Below are positions 18,050-26,026 of a DNA stretch of 64,000 nt, piece by piece (within the stretch, counting starts at the first letter, position 1; each line of letters starts with the position of its first letter). This DNA is from Promethearchaeota archaeon (GTDB lineage: Archaea > Asgardarchaeota > Lokiarchaeia > Sigyniarchaeales > SOKP01): contig JAEOUA010000005.1 of NCBI GenBank assembly GCA_016839555.1, positions 96,595 through 160,594 on the forward strand, written 5' to 3'. Position numbers and translations under genes: made by a program. Below the pieces are notes generated by a model, which ran no database searches, was not told where the DNA came from, and saw only the letters and a list, made by a program, of their open reading frames with translations.

Positions 18050-20002
18050 TTAACAATTCCTAATAAGTGTAATTATTTTTTCTAATTTAGTAAGCCATTC
18101 CATATGGTTTTTTTCACTTATCTTTAGTTCTTGGGCAGTGGATTGTTTAAGAGTATTGAGTTTTGGCATGAATCTATCTAATAATTCATCAACCGTTTCA
18201 GTCTCATTCTTACTAAAAAGTATTCTACCAAGATCTTCTAATAATTCGATTGAAGCTGTATAAATCGGATTATGCTTTTTATTTTCGGACATGAGTGAAT
18301 TATCAATAAAGTCACCTAAGAAACATATGCATAGTTTAAGATTTGTAATCTTTATATTTGGATCGCTAAGTTTATAAAACTCTCTTCCTTTTAAATTCAC
18401 CTTTCCGATAATATTATATGGTTCTAAAAAATTAATTAATCCTTTTTGAACCTTTGTCATGTAATCATACACCAAAGGATTATCAGAATATTCATACATA
18501 TCTGCAACCGGTAAATTTAGAATCTCATAATAATAAAGAGCAAGATCCAGCACTTCATTATCTCCATAAATATAATATCCAATCGCATTAAAAAGGTGCC
18601 AATAAAGTTCCATAAATCTTTTGAATTTCTCATTTTCATCCTTTTTATTATTAAGAATAGTTACAAGAGTGCATAAATTCAATATAAATTCTTCTCCCAC
18701 TTTAAACAATAATAATTCTTTTTTTTGTTTAGCTTTAGAAGATCTAAATTCTGGTTTAAGTAATTTTTCATCTATCATGACATATGGCGAATATAATTTC
18801 ATTTTTAAAAAGATATGATCGAGGAATTCTTTTATGCCAGTAAGATCAGATTCATTTATATTTAATTCATCAGCGCTCTTCTCTTTTAAATCAGAATACT
18901 TATATGCTAATGGCTGAATTTCTGGAGTAGTAATATTGGATAGAGTTTTAGTCTTATGCTTTGTATATAACCCTTTTCCAAGGAGATCAACAATTTCCAT
19001 CATGACTTGATATAAAGGATTTGTTTTTGAGACTTCCATGTTTTTAATCATTGCTCCTAATGAGTGCATTATTTCTTTTAACTCTTGTTTTGGAGTAGAT
19101 AGTTCTTTAAAATCTATTGTTTTCTCCAAGGATTCCTTAACATCTCCTAAAGAATTAAATTCTTTTAGAAGATCATATAATTCCAGACATTTATTATTAA
19201 TATAATTCATTGAGGGGAGATATAAAACAGCTTCATCATTCTGTAATGTTATTTTAAATTTAATGTAATAGGGAAAAATATTCTTAATATTCTTATCACC
19301 TTCATCCCCATATATATAGAATCCAAGAGAATCTTTAAGATTATTAGCTAATTGCTCCAAATTATCAAGATTTTTCTGAATTTTTGCTCCTGGAAATCTT
19401 TCGTACTCAAAATGAATTTGATAGATGAAATCGCAAACATTAAGGAATTGTTCTTTAAATCTTTCTATTTTACTCTCATCGTTAAAATCCTTGAGATCTT
19501 CAAATTTTTCTAACTGTGTTAATACACTTTTTTTATTTATTTGGGCAACTTGATTGGTTGGATCTTCTTTTAGAGCTTTATTGAAGCTATTAAGAGCTTC
19601 ATTGAACTTTTTTTCATTCATTAAAAGAACTCCTTCTAAAGTTAGGGCACCCACATGTTTTGGATCAATATTCAAACATTTCTTTACTATTTGTTTTGCC
19701 TCATCAAATTTAAATAGCTTTTTGAACATGAGAGCTTTATTATATAAGCTATTAATCTCTTCTGGTTTTAATTTCAATGCTTTTTCGATCCATTCGAGGG
19801 CCTCTTCATATTTTCCTTGCATGCCTTTTATTGAACCTATTATTGAATAAGGATTAAAATAATTAGGATCCAAATCTATTGATTTTTTCATTTCTATGAG
19901 GGCAGAGTCATGATTACCTGAAACTAAAAATTGCATTCCCTTTTTATAATGAATATCTGGAGGTTCATCTCCCTTATAATTATTAGATATTGAATTATTC
20001 AT
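18050..20002 (-). CDS. TPR protein with long unknown C-terminal region
   Basis: Residues about 16-155 form four canonical TPR units (for example YEEALEWIEKALKLKPEEIN and FNEALNSFNKALKEDPTNQ). The remaining roughly 490 residues are helical. They hold two similar halves, each with a LYxYGDxE-like motif: FYIYGDEGDKN near 228 and YYIYGDNEVLD near 484. Each half then runs to a DLLGKGL or DLGRIL segment before a conserved-looking helical tail. This internal duplication is seen by eye. No known enzyme signature is recognised. It is predicted to be a cytosolic, protein-binding protein. It lies alone between two relic-bearing gaps. Confidence 0.65.
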   Translation of the reverse strand: MNNSISNNYKGDEPPDIHYKKGMQFLVSGNHDSALIEMKKSIDLDPNYFNPYSIIGSIKGMQGKYEEALEWIEKALKLKPEEINSLYNKALMFKKLFKFDEAKQIVKKCLNIDPKHVGALTLEGVLLMNEKKFNEALNSFNKALKEDPTNQVAQINKKSVLTQLEKFEDLKDFNDESKIERFKEQFLNVCDFIYQIHFEYERFPGAKIQKNLDNLEQLANNLKDSLGFYIYGDEGDKNIKNIFPYYIKFKITLQNDEAVLYLPSMNYINNKCLELYDLLKEFNSLGDVKESLEKTIDFKELSTPKQELKEIMHSLGAMIKNMEVSKTNPLYQVMMEIVDLLGKGLYTKHKTKTLSNITTPEIQPLAYKYSDLKEKSADELNINESDLTGIKEFLDHIFLKMKLYSPYVMIDEKLLKPEFRSSKAKQKKELLLFKVGEEFILNLCTLVTILNNKKDENEKFKRFMELYWHLFNAIGYYIYGDNEVLDLALYYYEILNLPVADMYEYSDNPLVYDYMTKVQKGLINFLEPYNIIGKVNLKGREFYKLSDPNIKITNLKLCICFLGDFIDNSLMSENKKHNPIYTASIELLEDLGRILFSKNETETVDELLDRFMPKLNTLKQSTAQELKISEKNHMEWLTKLEKIITLIRNC

Positions 20003-20605
20003 TTTCTATGAATTATTTACTTTTTTATATTTATGATGATGACTTTTTATAGTCTGATTTCACATTAATACTTTTGGGATATCAAATTCATGCTCCGGTA
20101 ATAAGACAAGGTATAATAAACTGGGTTACACAATATATATATATAAATAAATAAGTTTTTTATAACGTTTTGTGCTTAATATAGAGAGATTTAAAGCATA
20201 TTTGAGACTAATGTCTTGTTTTGGTTTGCCAGGTTTAGAATATTGTGCATTTTATTAATCTTATACTGTCAGATTAACCTTCTAGGTAACCCATCGTATG
20301 TCTGTGGCTTATTTTCATTGAATATTATATATATCTCCACAATATATACTAGTAAATTAAAAAATATCATTTTTCTAGTATTTTAGCGTAAATTAAAGGT
20401 AGAGATACAAGATTCTCATAATTATGATCGATAAACTTTTTTATTAACCGATATATCTATAAGGGTTAAATATTTCCTATAACGAGTTCTTCATGAAGAA
20501 GAGCAAAAATAATAGAAAACCTATACTTTTTTATTTTTCTTATATTATTTATTTTAATTTGTAATCAAATCATTCTTATTCTTAAAAATTAGTGAAAATA
20601 ATAAA
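20003..20605 (+). other. Intergenic region containing a decayed gene end
   Basis: This 603-base gap is mostly AT-rich. It contains the exonuclease relic at about 20368-20480 (minus strand). The rest, including the TA-repeat at about 20142-20155, shows no gene or RNA that I can recognise. Confidence 0.4.
20368..20480 (-). pseudogene. Relic of a YprB-like exonuclease C-terminus
   Basis: Read on the minus strand, the piece encodes NPYRYIG, then after a stop/frame break FIDHNYENLVSLPLIYAKIL and a stop. This matches the end of the intact exonuclease at 10644 (HRYIGLIKECIDHNYYDLIS and onward LPLIFSKLLE). The rest of the gene is missing. It is the decayed tail of a second copy, and the match to the intact gene is direct. 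Confidence 0.7.
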
Positions 20606-21421
20606 ATGAGTATTGAAGACTTTGAAGATATCATTTATGAAAAGGAAGAGAATGGCATTTGCACAGCGATTATCTCTAAACCAGAAGCAAGAAACGCCGT
20701 GACCTATATCAGTTTTATAGAAATCTATAAAGTATTAGAAGATATGGAAGCAGATAAGAACGCGAAAGTTCTCATCATTACTGGTGATCCTAAAGGAAAT
20801 GCGTTTACTTCTGGGGGTTATTTCAAGCCAGAAATGTTTAAAAAAATGAGGAAATATCCTGAAATTGATCTTATGGATATAGCTCAAAAAAAGTTAACGC
20901 TTAAGTTTTGGGATTTCGAAAAACCGGTCATCATGGCAATTAATGGGATGGCAATTGGTGGTGGACTTACTATGCCTTTATCATGTGGCGATTTAATCTA
21001 TATGTCTGAGGATGCGTGGTTTGGTCCATATTTTGTTAAAAGGGGGATCATTCCAGAATTTTCAAGTTGTTTTCTATTACCATTCTATCTCGGGTTTCAA
21101 AAAGCGAAAGAAATCGTGTATTTTGGAAATAAAATAACAGCGCAAGAAGCATATGAGCTTGGATTAGTTAATAAAGTGCTTCCATCAGATGAATTGATTC
21201 CATTTGCAAGAGAACAAGCCTTAAACCTTATTCCCCCTAAAGCACCTTCTTTATCCATAAAACTAATGAAGAAAACCATGCATAGTTATTTTAGAGAAAT
21301 CTTATCAAAAACACTCGATTTAGAAAATAGAGCACTAAGGAAAACCTTCGCGTCAAAAGACTTCAAGGAATCAATGCAGGCCCTCAAGGAAAAGAGAGAT
21401 CCGTTCTTTATGGGGAAATAA
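20606..21421 (+). CDS. Enoyl-CoA hydratase/isomerase (crotonase) family protein
   Basis: Crotonases stabilise acyl-CoA enolates in an oxyanion hole. The two oxyanion-hole regions are visible as NAFTSGGYF (about 70) and MAINGMAIGGGLTMPLSCGD (about 110-130). The C-terminal helices FQKAKEIVYFGNKITAQEAYELGLVNKVL are typical. At 271 residues it is full length. In place of the hydratase glutamate at the second site it reads FVKRGIIPEFSSC, so it may be an isomerase or other crotonase rather than a plain hydratase. A decayed close paralogue lies at 58335-58735. The gene is monocistronic. Confidence 0.85.
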   Translation: MSIEDFEDIIYEKEENGICTAIISKPEARNAVTYISFIEIYKVLEDMEADKNAKVLIITGDPKGNAFTSGGYFKPEMFKKMRKYPEIDLMDIAQKKLTLKFWDFEKPVIMAINGMAIGGGLTMPLSCGDLIYMSEDAWFGPYFVKRGIIPEFSSCFLLPFYLGFQKAKEIVYFGNKITAQEAYELGLVNKVLPSDELIPFAREQALNLIPPKAPSLSIKLMKKTMHSYFREILSKTLDLENRALRKTFASKDFKESMQALKEKRDPFFMGK

Positions 21422-21650
21422 ATATATATTATGTATGTTCTAAATTGTTTATGTTTTTCTGCCAATTAGAAATAAAAAACTTGTTATTAATTAATAAATT
21501 TTCTGATACTTACACTCAACAGGGTATAAATATTAAGGATCTCAGTATTCCTCAAAAAAATAAAACAAAAAATATTCTAAGAAAAGAAATTTTTAAATAA
21601 AAGATGATAATTTTATTAATTAATCCAATTATGATTTTGAGGTTCTATCA

Positions 21651-22547
21651 GTGATTAGTAAAGGTATGAAAAGGGTTATAAAAATGTTAAGTAAGATGCA
21701 AAAAGAAGATATAAACAAAAGAATTGGAGAATCACGCGAAAGGTTAGAAAAATTAAGAGAATTAGTGAAATTACCTGATGACGTTAATATTGAAAATATC
21801 AATATAGAGGATATCCCCGCAGTGTGGCTAAGCCTCCCAAATTCTAATCGTGAAAATGTTATTCTGTATTTTCATGGAGGCGGTTATATTTCAGGCTCAC
21901 TTAGAACACATGATGACTTAGTTATGCGAATTTGTCGTGCATCTAAAGCCCGAGCATTAATTATTAATTATCGGCTAGCTCCTGAACATCCATATCCTGC
22001 AGCGCTAGAAGACTCTGTTAAAGCTTATAAATGGTTAATAGAAACGGAAAAAATTGCTCCTCAGAAAATAATAATCGCAGGAGATTCAAATGGAGGAGGG
22101 CTTACCATATCAACTTTAATGAAAATAAGAGATTTAGGTATTAAACTTCCCGCAGCGGGCGTTTGTCTCTGTCCTCTGACGGACTCGGCTCTTACTGGAG
22201 AATCGATGAAAACTAAAGCTCAAGTTGATGTGTTTTTTACCTTTTATGATTATGCATTAAGTGTGGAGTCATATGTAGGTGAAGATGATCCCAAAAATCC
22301 TTATATATCTCCATTATACGGGGATCTAAGCGGTTTACCCCCTCTATTAATACAAGTGGCAACTGCCGATCGGATAATGGATGATGGTATTAGAATCGCA
22401 AAAAAGGCGGAAAAAGCAGGCGTAGAAGTTTCACTTCAGGTTTGGGATGATATGATACATGTTTTTCAAGCATTTGCAGTGTGGGCACCAGAATCACAAG
22501 AAGCAATAGAAGCTATCGGAGAATATATGTCTAAAAAATTTCTTTAA
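21651..22547 (+). CDS. Alpha/beta hydrolase, hormone-sensitive-lipase-like esterase
   Basis: The oxyanion-hole motif HGGGYISGS (about residue 74) and the nucleophile elbow GDSNGGG (about 143) place it in the HSL esterase family. The catalytic Asp lies in ATADRIMDD and the His in DDMIHVFQAF. It should hydrolyse carboxylic esters, and next to acyl-CoA genes it may release fatty acids (inference). The GTG at 21651 is used because a TGAGGT site lies about 8 bases before it; an ATG at 21666 is an alternative. At 298 residues it is full length, with no signal peptide. Confidence 0.85.
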   Translation: MISKGMKRVIKMLSKMQKEDINKRIGESRERLEKLRELVKLPDDVNIENINIEDIPAVWLSLPNSNRENVILYFHGGGYISGSLRTHDDLVMRICRASKARALIINYRLAPEHPYPAALEDSVKAYKWLIETEKIAPQKIIIAGDSNGGGLTISTLMKIRDLGIKLPAAGVCLCPLTDSALTGESMKTKAQVDVFFTFYDYALSVESYVGEDDPKNPYISPLYGDLSGLPPLLIQVATADRIMDDGIRIAKKAEKAGVEVSLQVWDDMIHVFQAFAVWAPESQEAIEAIGEYMSKKFL

Positions 22548-22868
22548 AGAATAGAATCATTGCTTCTAATTTTTCTTTAATACATCCATCTTTTTAGATG
22601 GTGGGAGTAGGAATTTGATCTTATGTTTTATACAAGGTATTAAAACAACACTAAAGTAATATACACAAATAAAAAACTAAGAAAATTTTAACAAGAATAA
22701 ACAAAAATATCATTTTTAGGCTAAAATCGAAACTTTTTTTTTGGATAAGGTAAGCCCGCCCCCCCCGTTAATTAATTAATATTAACAAAATCGTAATTTT
22801 AGACGAATATATCTATTTTTATAGTCTGCTGATTATATATGATTAAAAAATAACAAGATAAGTATAAA
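22548..22868 (+). other. Intergenic region with a hairpin and a C8 run
   Basis: A hairpin CCATC-TTTTTA-GATGG sits at 22586-22601 shortly after the esterase gene and could help end its transcript. A run of eight C at 22759-22766 in CCCGCCCCCCCC is striking in such AT-rich DNA. No gene is seen. Confidence 0.35.
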
Positions 22869-23057
22869 TTGAAAGAATTTAAAATAAACAAATTTCTCTC
22901 TTTAAGACGAAAAGATGATGAGACGCATATTTACGTCGCTGGGAAATGGTTTATGCAGTGCTCATTCGTGCCTCTTAATATCGAGAAACCAAATTTGGAA
23001 CGATATGCGGATGCGGAAAGCATCGATGAGATTATAGATAGATACAGCAGAACATGA
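22869..23057 (+). pseudogene. Truncated N-terminal domain relic (62 codons)
   Basis: The frame opens with TTG and reads MKEFKINKFLSLRRKDDETH, then IYVAGKWFMQCSFVPLNI and a SIDEIIDRYS segment. This resembles the opening domain of a larger archaeal protein family that I cannot name with certainty. It stops after 62 codons, too early for that kind of protein. A TATA-like attatata (22833-22840) lies about 30 bases upstream. It is probably a truncated remnant; a short functional protein is the alternative. Confidence 0.4.
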
Positions 23058-23884
23058 AAAAAGCAAAGATATTCCCTTATTGTCTTTCGGGGAAATATAC
23101 TTCTCTACTTCTTTTGTGAACTCTTGCAATTCTTTAGGACCATTCAATTTTTTTTAATCTCTTTTTATGTTATTTACTATAAATTAGGATATATAAAGGA
23201 AAAATTAAATTGTAATATAAATGATATGATAAGTTACTTTTTCTTTAAATATATTGGTATAGATATATGTTTAATAGACTAGGTGATGTATAATAGGTTC
23301 CCAATAAAAGGGAAAGTTTTATATAGCATCATGTCTATTTGTTTAAAAGACAAATCAATTTTTATCGAAATAAGAAAAATAAATTTTTATCTAAACTAAA
23401 AAAATTATTATAAAAACTATGAACTCATCTCATGAATCGAAGTTTGTTAAAAAATAGAATCCTTACTTAAATCCTTGGATTTTTGTCTTTTGGTGTTCTA
23501 CGATACGTATGTAGCGTAGAAATCTTCTTTAGTTCTCTTTGTAGTGTTTGGTTTTAAGTGGGGACCCCTATTTTTTTGCTTCTTCTTCCCATTTTTAATT
23601 ATAAGATTTCAAATTAAACCTATATATCTTTTTCTTTAAATAGAAAGATTAGTAATGCCCTATTTAAGATTTTCTTTCTAATTGAAAGAGGAATTCATTT
23701 TATTTGAATACATGTAAATTTGTCTTGAATAATGAAATGTATATAAAGTAATAAAGAATACTCTCTTAAAGATGGATTATGTTGAAACATCTATAAAATA
23801 ACTATTTTAAATATTAAAAATATATCTCAGAATCTTAGATATTCTTTATATTATTATTTAGACGATATATGGGGTGATGATGAT
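23058..23884 (+). other. Non-coding stretch with hairpins
   Basis: No convincing gene is present. On the minus strand, around 23090-23147, a short stretch reads like protein (GPKELQEFTKEVEKYISPK) and may be another relic. On the plus strand three compact hairpins lie close together at 23469-23568, described as a candidate RNA. The rest is AT-rich. Confidence 0.35.
23469..23577 (+). ncRNA. Candidate structured RNA or operator cluster
   Basis: Three hairpins occur in about 110 bases. AAATCC-TT-GGATTT is at 23469-23482. TTCTACGATAC-GTAT-GTAGCGTAGAA is at 23496-23521, a 10-bp stem plus one A.G mismatch. GGGGACCCC is at 23560-23568 and is followed by seven T (23571-23577), like a terminator. No family is recognised. 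The structure is seen; the idea that it is transcribed is inference. Confidence 0.3.
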
Positions 23885-24211
23885 TTGAACTATAAAGATC
23901 ATTCAGTCTATCAATACGCAGATATAAATACTGCACTAGATGGATGTGGATATCGTAATGTGATATATGTGAAAGGTGAACATAATGGAAGTGTCTGGCA
24001 GGATTATAGCGTATCTGCGTCATCAAGCAGCCCTGGTCGAAGCTCCTATAAAAATCCCGTAACTAATGACGAATATATTGTCTTTGTTTCTTTTCCCATT
24101 GGATCATCTACATTTCAACAAAATCTAGCTCTCCCCTTCCTCGAAACCAATCTTCGCGATTTATCCAATTTCCTTGACCACCGGGTCTTACATAGATCTG
24201 CTTTCCTCTAA
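23885..24211 (+). CDS. Doubtful small open frame
   Basis: A TTG-started frame of 108 codons has plausible protein content to about codon 75 (YQYADINTALDGCGYRNVIY). After that it overlaps, tail to tail, the better-supported membrane protein gene at 24108-24662. No domain is recognised. It may be the end of a decayed gene that reads into the neighbour, and the true extent is uncertain. Confidence 0.25.
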   Translation: MNYKDHSVYQYADINTALDGCGYRNVIYVKGEHNGSVWQDYSVSASSSSPGRSSYKNPVTNDEYIVFVSFPIGSSTFQQNLALPFLETNLRDLSNFLDHRVLHRSAFL

Positions 24212-24662
24212 ATTTAATATACTTAAAAGGACTATTTGGGTTTTCTCTTGCCACTATTTTTATTATTTTGGTGACAATTCCTATTAAAATTACGGAAAAT
24301 ACTATAGAGGCAATCACAATAGGAATCGGTGATTCAGTATATCTTGTAATTAATAAAGCCCCAATACCCAAGACCAAACCACAAATAACATTAAACACGA
24401 TAGAGCCATCAGAAAATGTTAATGTAGAATGTTTTTTAGTCCAATTCTTAAATTCTCTCTCGCACTCTGCACATACAGGAACATTTACTGATTTTTTTGT
24501 AATTTTGTAACCAGAAGCCCAAAACCACCAAAATAGAATAATCAAAATAAAATAAAAACTCCATTCTGATTCGATATGTTGGAAATAGGTTGAGGAAAGT
24601 CGACCACATTTTAGACATATAGGCGGTACAAAATCTTCTTGTTTAAAATTATAAAAACTCAT
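24108..24662 (-). CDS. Membrane protein with CxxC pairs
   Basis: The 184-residue protein has an N-terminal CLKCG and a later CAECE, which could form one zinc site on the cytoplasmic side. The first transmembrane segment is at about 36-52 (FYFILIILFWWFWASGY). Two more are at about 90-107 and 113-135. A basic, soluble tail follows (RGKQIYVRPGGQGNW). No known family is recognised. It lies in a region of gene relics but is itself uninterrupted, and its ATG is followed by a normal coding pattern. Confidence 0.5.
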   Translation of the reverse strand: MSFYNFKQEDFVPPICLKCGRLSSTYFQHIESEWSFYFILIILFWWFWASGYKITKKSVNVPVCAECEREFKNWTKKHSTLTFSDGSIVFNVICGLVLGIGALLITRYTESPIPIVIASIVFSVILIGIVTKIIKIVARENPNSPFKYIKFRGKQIYVRPGGQGNWINREDWFRGRGELDFVEM

Positions 24663-24713
24663 CTTTTTTATTCCTGTCTTATTTATAATGATATTATAAA
24701 ATATAATGTTATT

Positions 24714-25045
24714 TTATTTAAATATACCTTTTTTTCTGTGCCCTCCAGAGCCAGTAAAAATTACAATTCTTAAATGATCCACGTCTGCATTTGGATCGGG
24801 AAAGGTTTTTAATGGCCACGATGAGCATAAGGGAATGGGTCCAGCATGAAGTAATAATTGATAAGTAGTATTTGCTGTTAAATTCTGTGCATCAAAGCGC
24901 CAAAAATATCCCCTAGTATCCATCTTTTCTCCATCGATTTCTTTCCCATCTATTCTTAATTGTGGATTAACTACGGGAATATCAAAGGAAGTCTTTATTA
25001 TGAAGCGATTATGACTCGCAGAAGGGAGAATATGGGTCAGGAATT
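24714..25045 (-). pseudogene. Fragment of a PhoD-like metallophosphatase
   Basis: The minus-strand frame, open from about 25045 but without a start codon, reads SHNRFIIKTSFDIPVVNPQL, then RGYFWRFDAQNLTANTTYQL and WPLKTFPDPNADVDHLRIVI, and stops at 24714. This is the N-terminal region of a family of phosphatase/phosphodiesterase proteins in which a strand-rich domain precedes the metallophosphoesterase domain. The catalytic domain is missing and so is the true start. It is truncated at both ends. The family call is by remembered pattern, so moderate. Confidence 0.5.
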
Positions 25046-25049
25046 ATGA

Positions 25050-25169
25050 GATGCTGGTAAAATACGGCGAGGCGCTTACGGATGATAAAGTCATCCAATT
25101 GATACAGCAGTTAGAAAAGATTAATCCCCCTCCCGAAAAAAACCAGGTGAAAACCTTACGAATGTAAGC
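25050..25169 (+). pseudogene. Short coding-like tail of unknown gene
   Basis: A plus-strand frame reads MLVKYGEALTDDKVIQLIQQ, then LEKINPPPEKNQVKTLRM and a stop, with higher GC than the neighbourhood. It is open a few codons upstream of the ATG. It looks like the C-terminal 40-50 residues of a lost gene. No family is recognised. Confidence 0.3.
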
Positions 25170-25313
25170 GTGTTTTGCCAGAATAAATCTTCTCTCCTTT
25201 TTTCTTTTTTATACCTTTTTATTTAAATAACACCCTCTAATATATTAGTATAGAATAGAAAAATAAAGGTAAAAATAAAATTAATTAATCCTACAAACAA
25301 ATTATTTTTTATA

Positions 25314-25757
25314 ATGTCGATAAAAGATCTTTTTGATGATATCAAAAGAGAGATGGATAGTTTAAAAATTTTACACGAGCTTTCTAAAGGAGATCCCATA
25401 CCTTGGTTAGAATTATTAAACTACTCTAACTTGACTCCTCAAGAATTAAATGAATATTTGATGAAATGGAAAAAAGGAGGATTTATTTCAGAGCCAACAG
25501 AACATTCCATCCAAAAAACTTCTACATTTCACATTTTACACGAAAAAAAGCTAAGATCATTCCGCAGATTGCTTTGGGAAGCGCCAGAATTTTTTGGGCT
25601 GAACGATACCAAGCGAAAATTTCTTAAACAAATATCGGAAAAATTACATTCAACCTCTTCAAATCTCCCACCGGATGTTATCCATAAAATTATGAGCAAA
25701 ATTGAAGATATACTAGAGGATTCTTTTATATTCGAAAAAAAGGATGAGCCTGAATAA
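25314..25757 (+). CDS. Small helical protein, possible winged-helix domain
   Basis: The 147-residue protein is charged and helical. Residues about 12-65 (LHELSKGDPIPWLELLNYSN, LTPQELNEYLMKWKKGGFIS) look like a winged-helix motif in which a helix-turn-helix ends in GGFI before a wing. The rest is predicted helix, with SSNLPPDVIHKIMSKIEDIL near the end. It could be a transcription regulator of the downstream flavoprotein genes, which start about 270 bases later on the same strand (inference). There is no metal site. Confidence 0.5.
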   Translation: MSIKDLFDDIKREMDSLKILHELSKGDPIPWLELLNYSNLTPQELNEYLMKWKKGGFISEPTEHSIQKTSTFHILHEKKLRSFRRLLWEAPEFFGLNDTKRKFLKQISEKLHSTSSNLPPDVIHKIMSKIEDILEDSFIFEKKDEPE

Positions 25758-25995
25758 TTTCCTATAAAAACGAAATTTTTGGAGTATTCGTTCTCCTAAC
25801 AAATCGCAAATCTTGTTCTGTTAATAGAATTGGTTTATCTTTATCTTTCAGACACCGACAATTATCAAGAATTACTAAAGTTTTGTAAGACTTCTAAAAA
25901 ATTCTATTATTAGTTCAATTTATTTTTTTTCTTTTACTTCTTAATTAATTTGAGAATATCTAAGAACATATCTTATAGCGATAAAATAAGATTAA

Positions 25996-26004
25996 CTTTA
26001 TATA
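25996..26004 (+). promoter_or_regulatory. TATA box for the flavoprotein-reductase operon
   Basis: The sequence tttatatat lies about 25 bases before the ATG at 26027, the distance expected for a leaderless archaeal transcript. No ribosome site is seen before that ATG, in agreement. Confidence 0.45.
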
Positions 26005-26026
26005 TTATTTGATAGATTTATTTTCT

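Noticed and set aside
20142..20155. TA dinucleotide run as a microsatellite or origin signal
   Set aside because: It is short and unremarkable in such AT-rich DNA; no origin-binding repeats or orc1/cdc6 gene are nearby.
22759..22766. Run of eight C as a sign of an assembly junction
   Set aside because: A homopolymer alone is not evidence; no other sign of a join is seen there.
24714..24923. A short protein starting MDTRGYF as an intact gene
   Set aside because: The coding similarity continues upstream of that ATG and the catalytic domain is missing, so it is treated as a truncated fragment.
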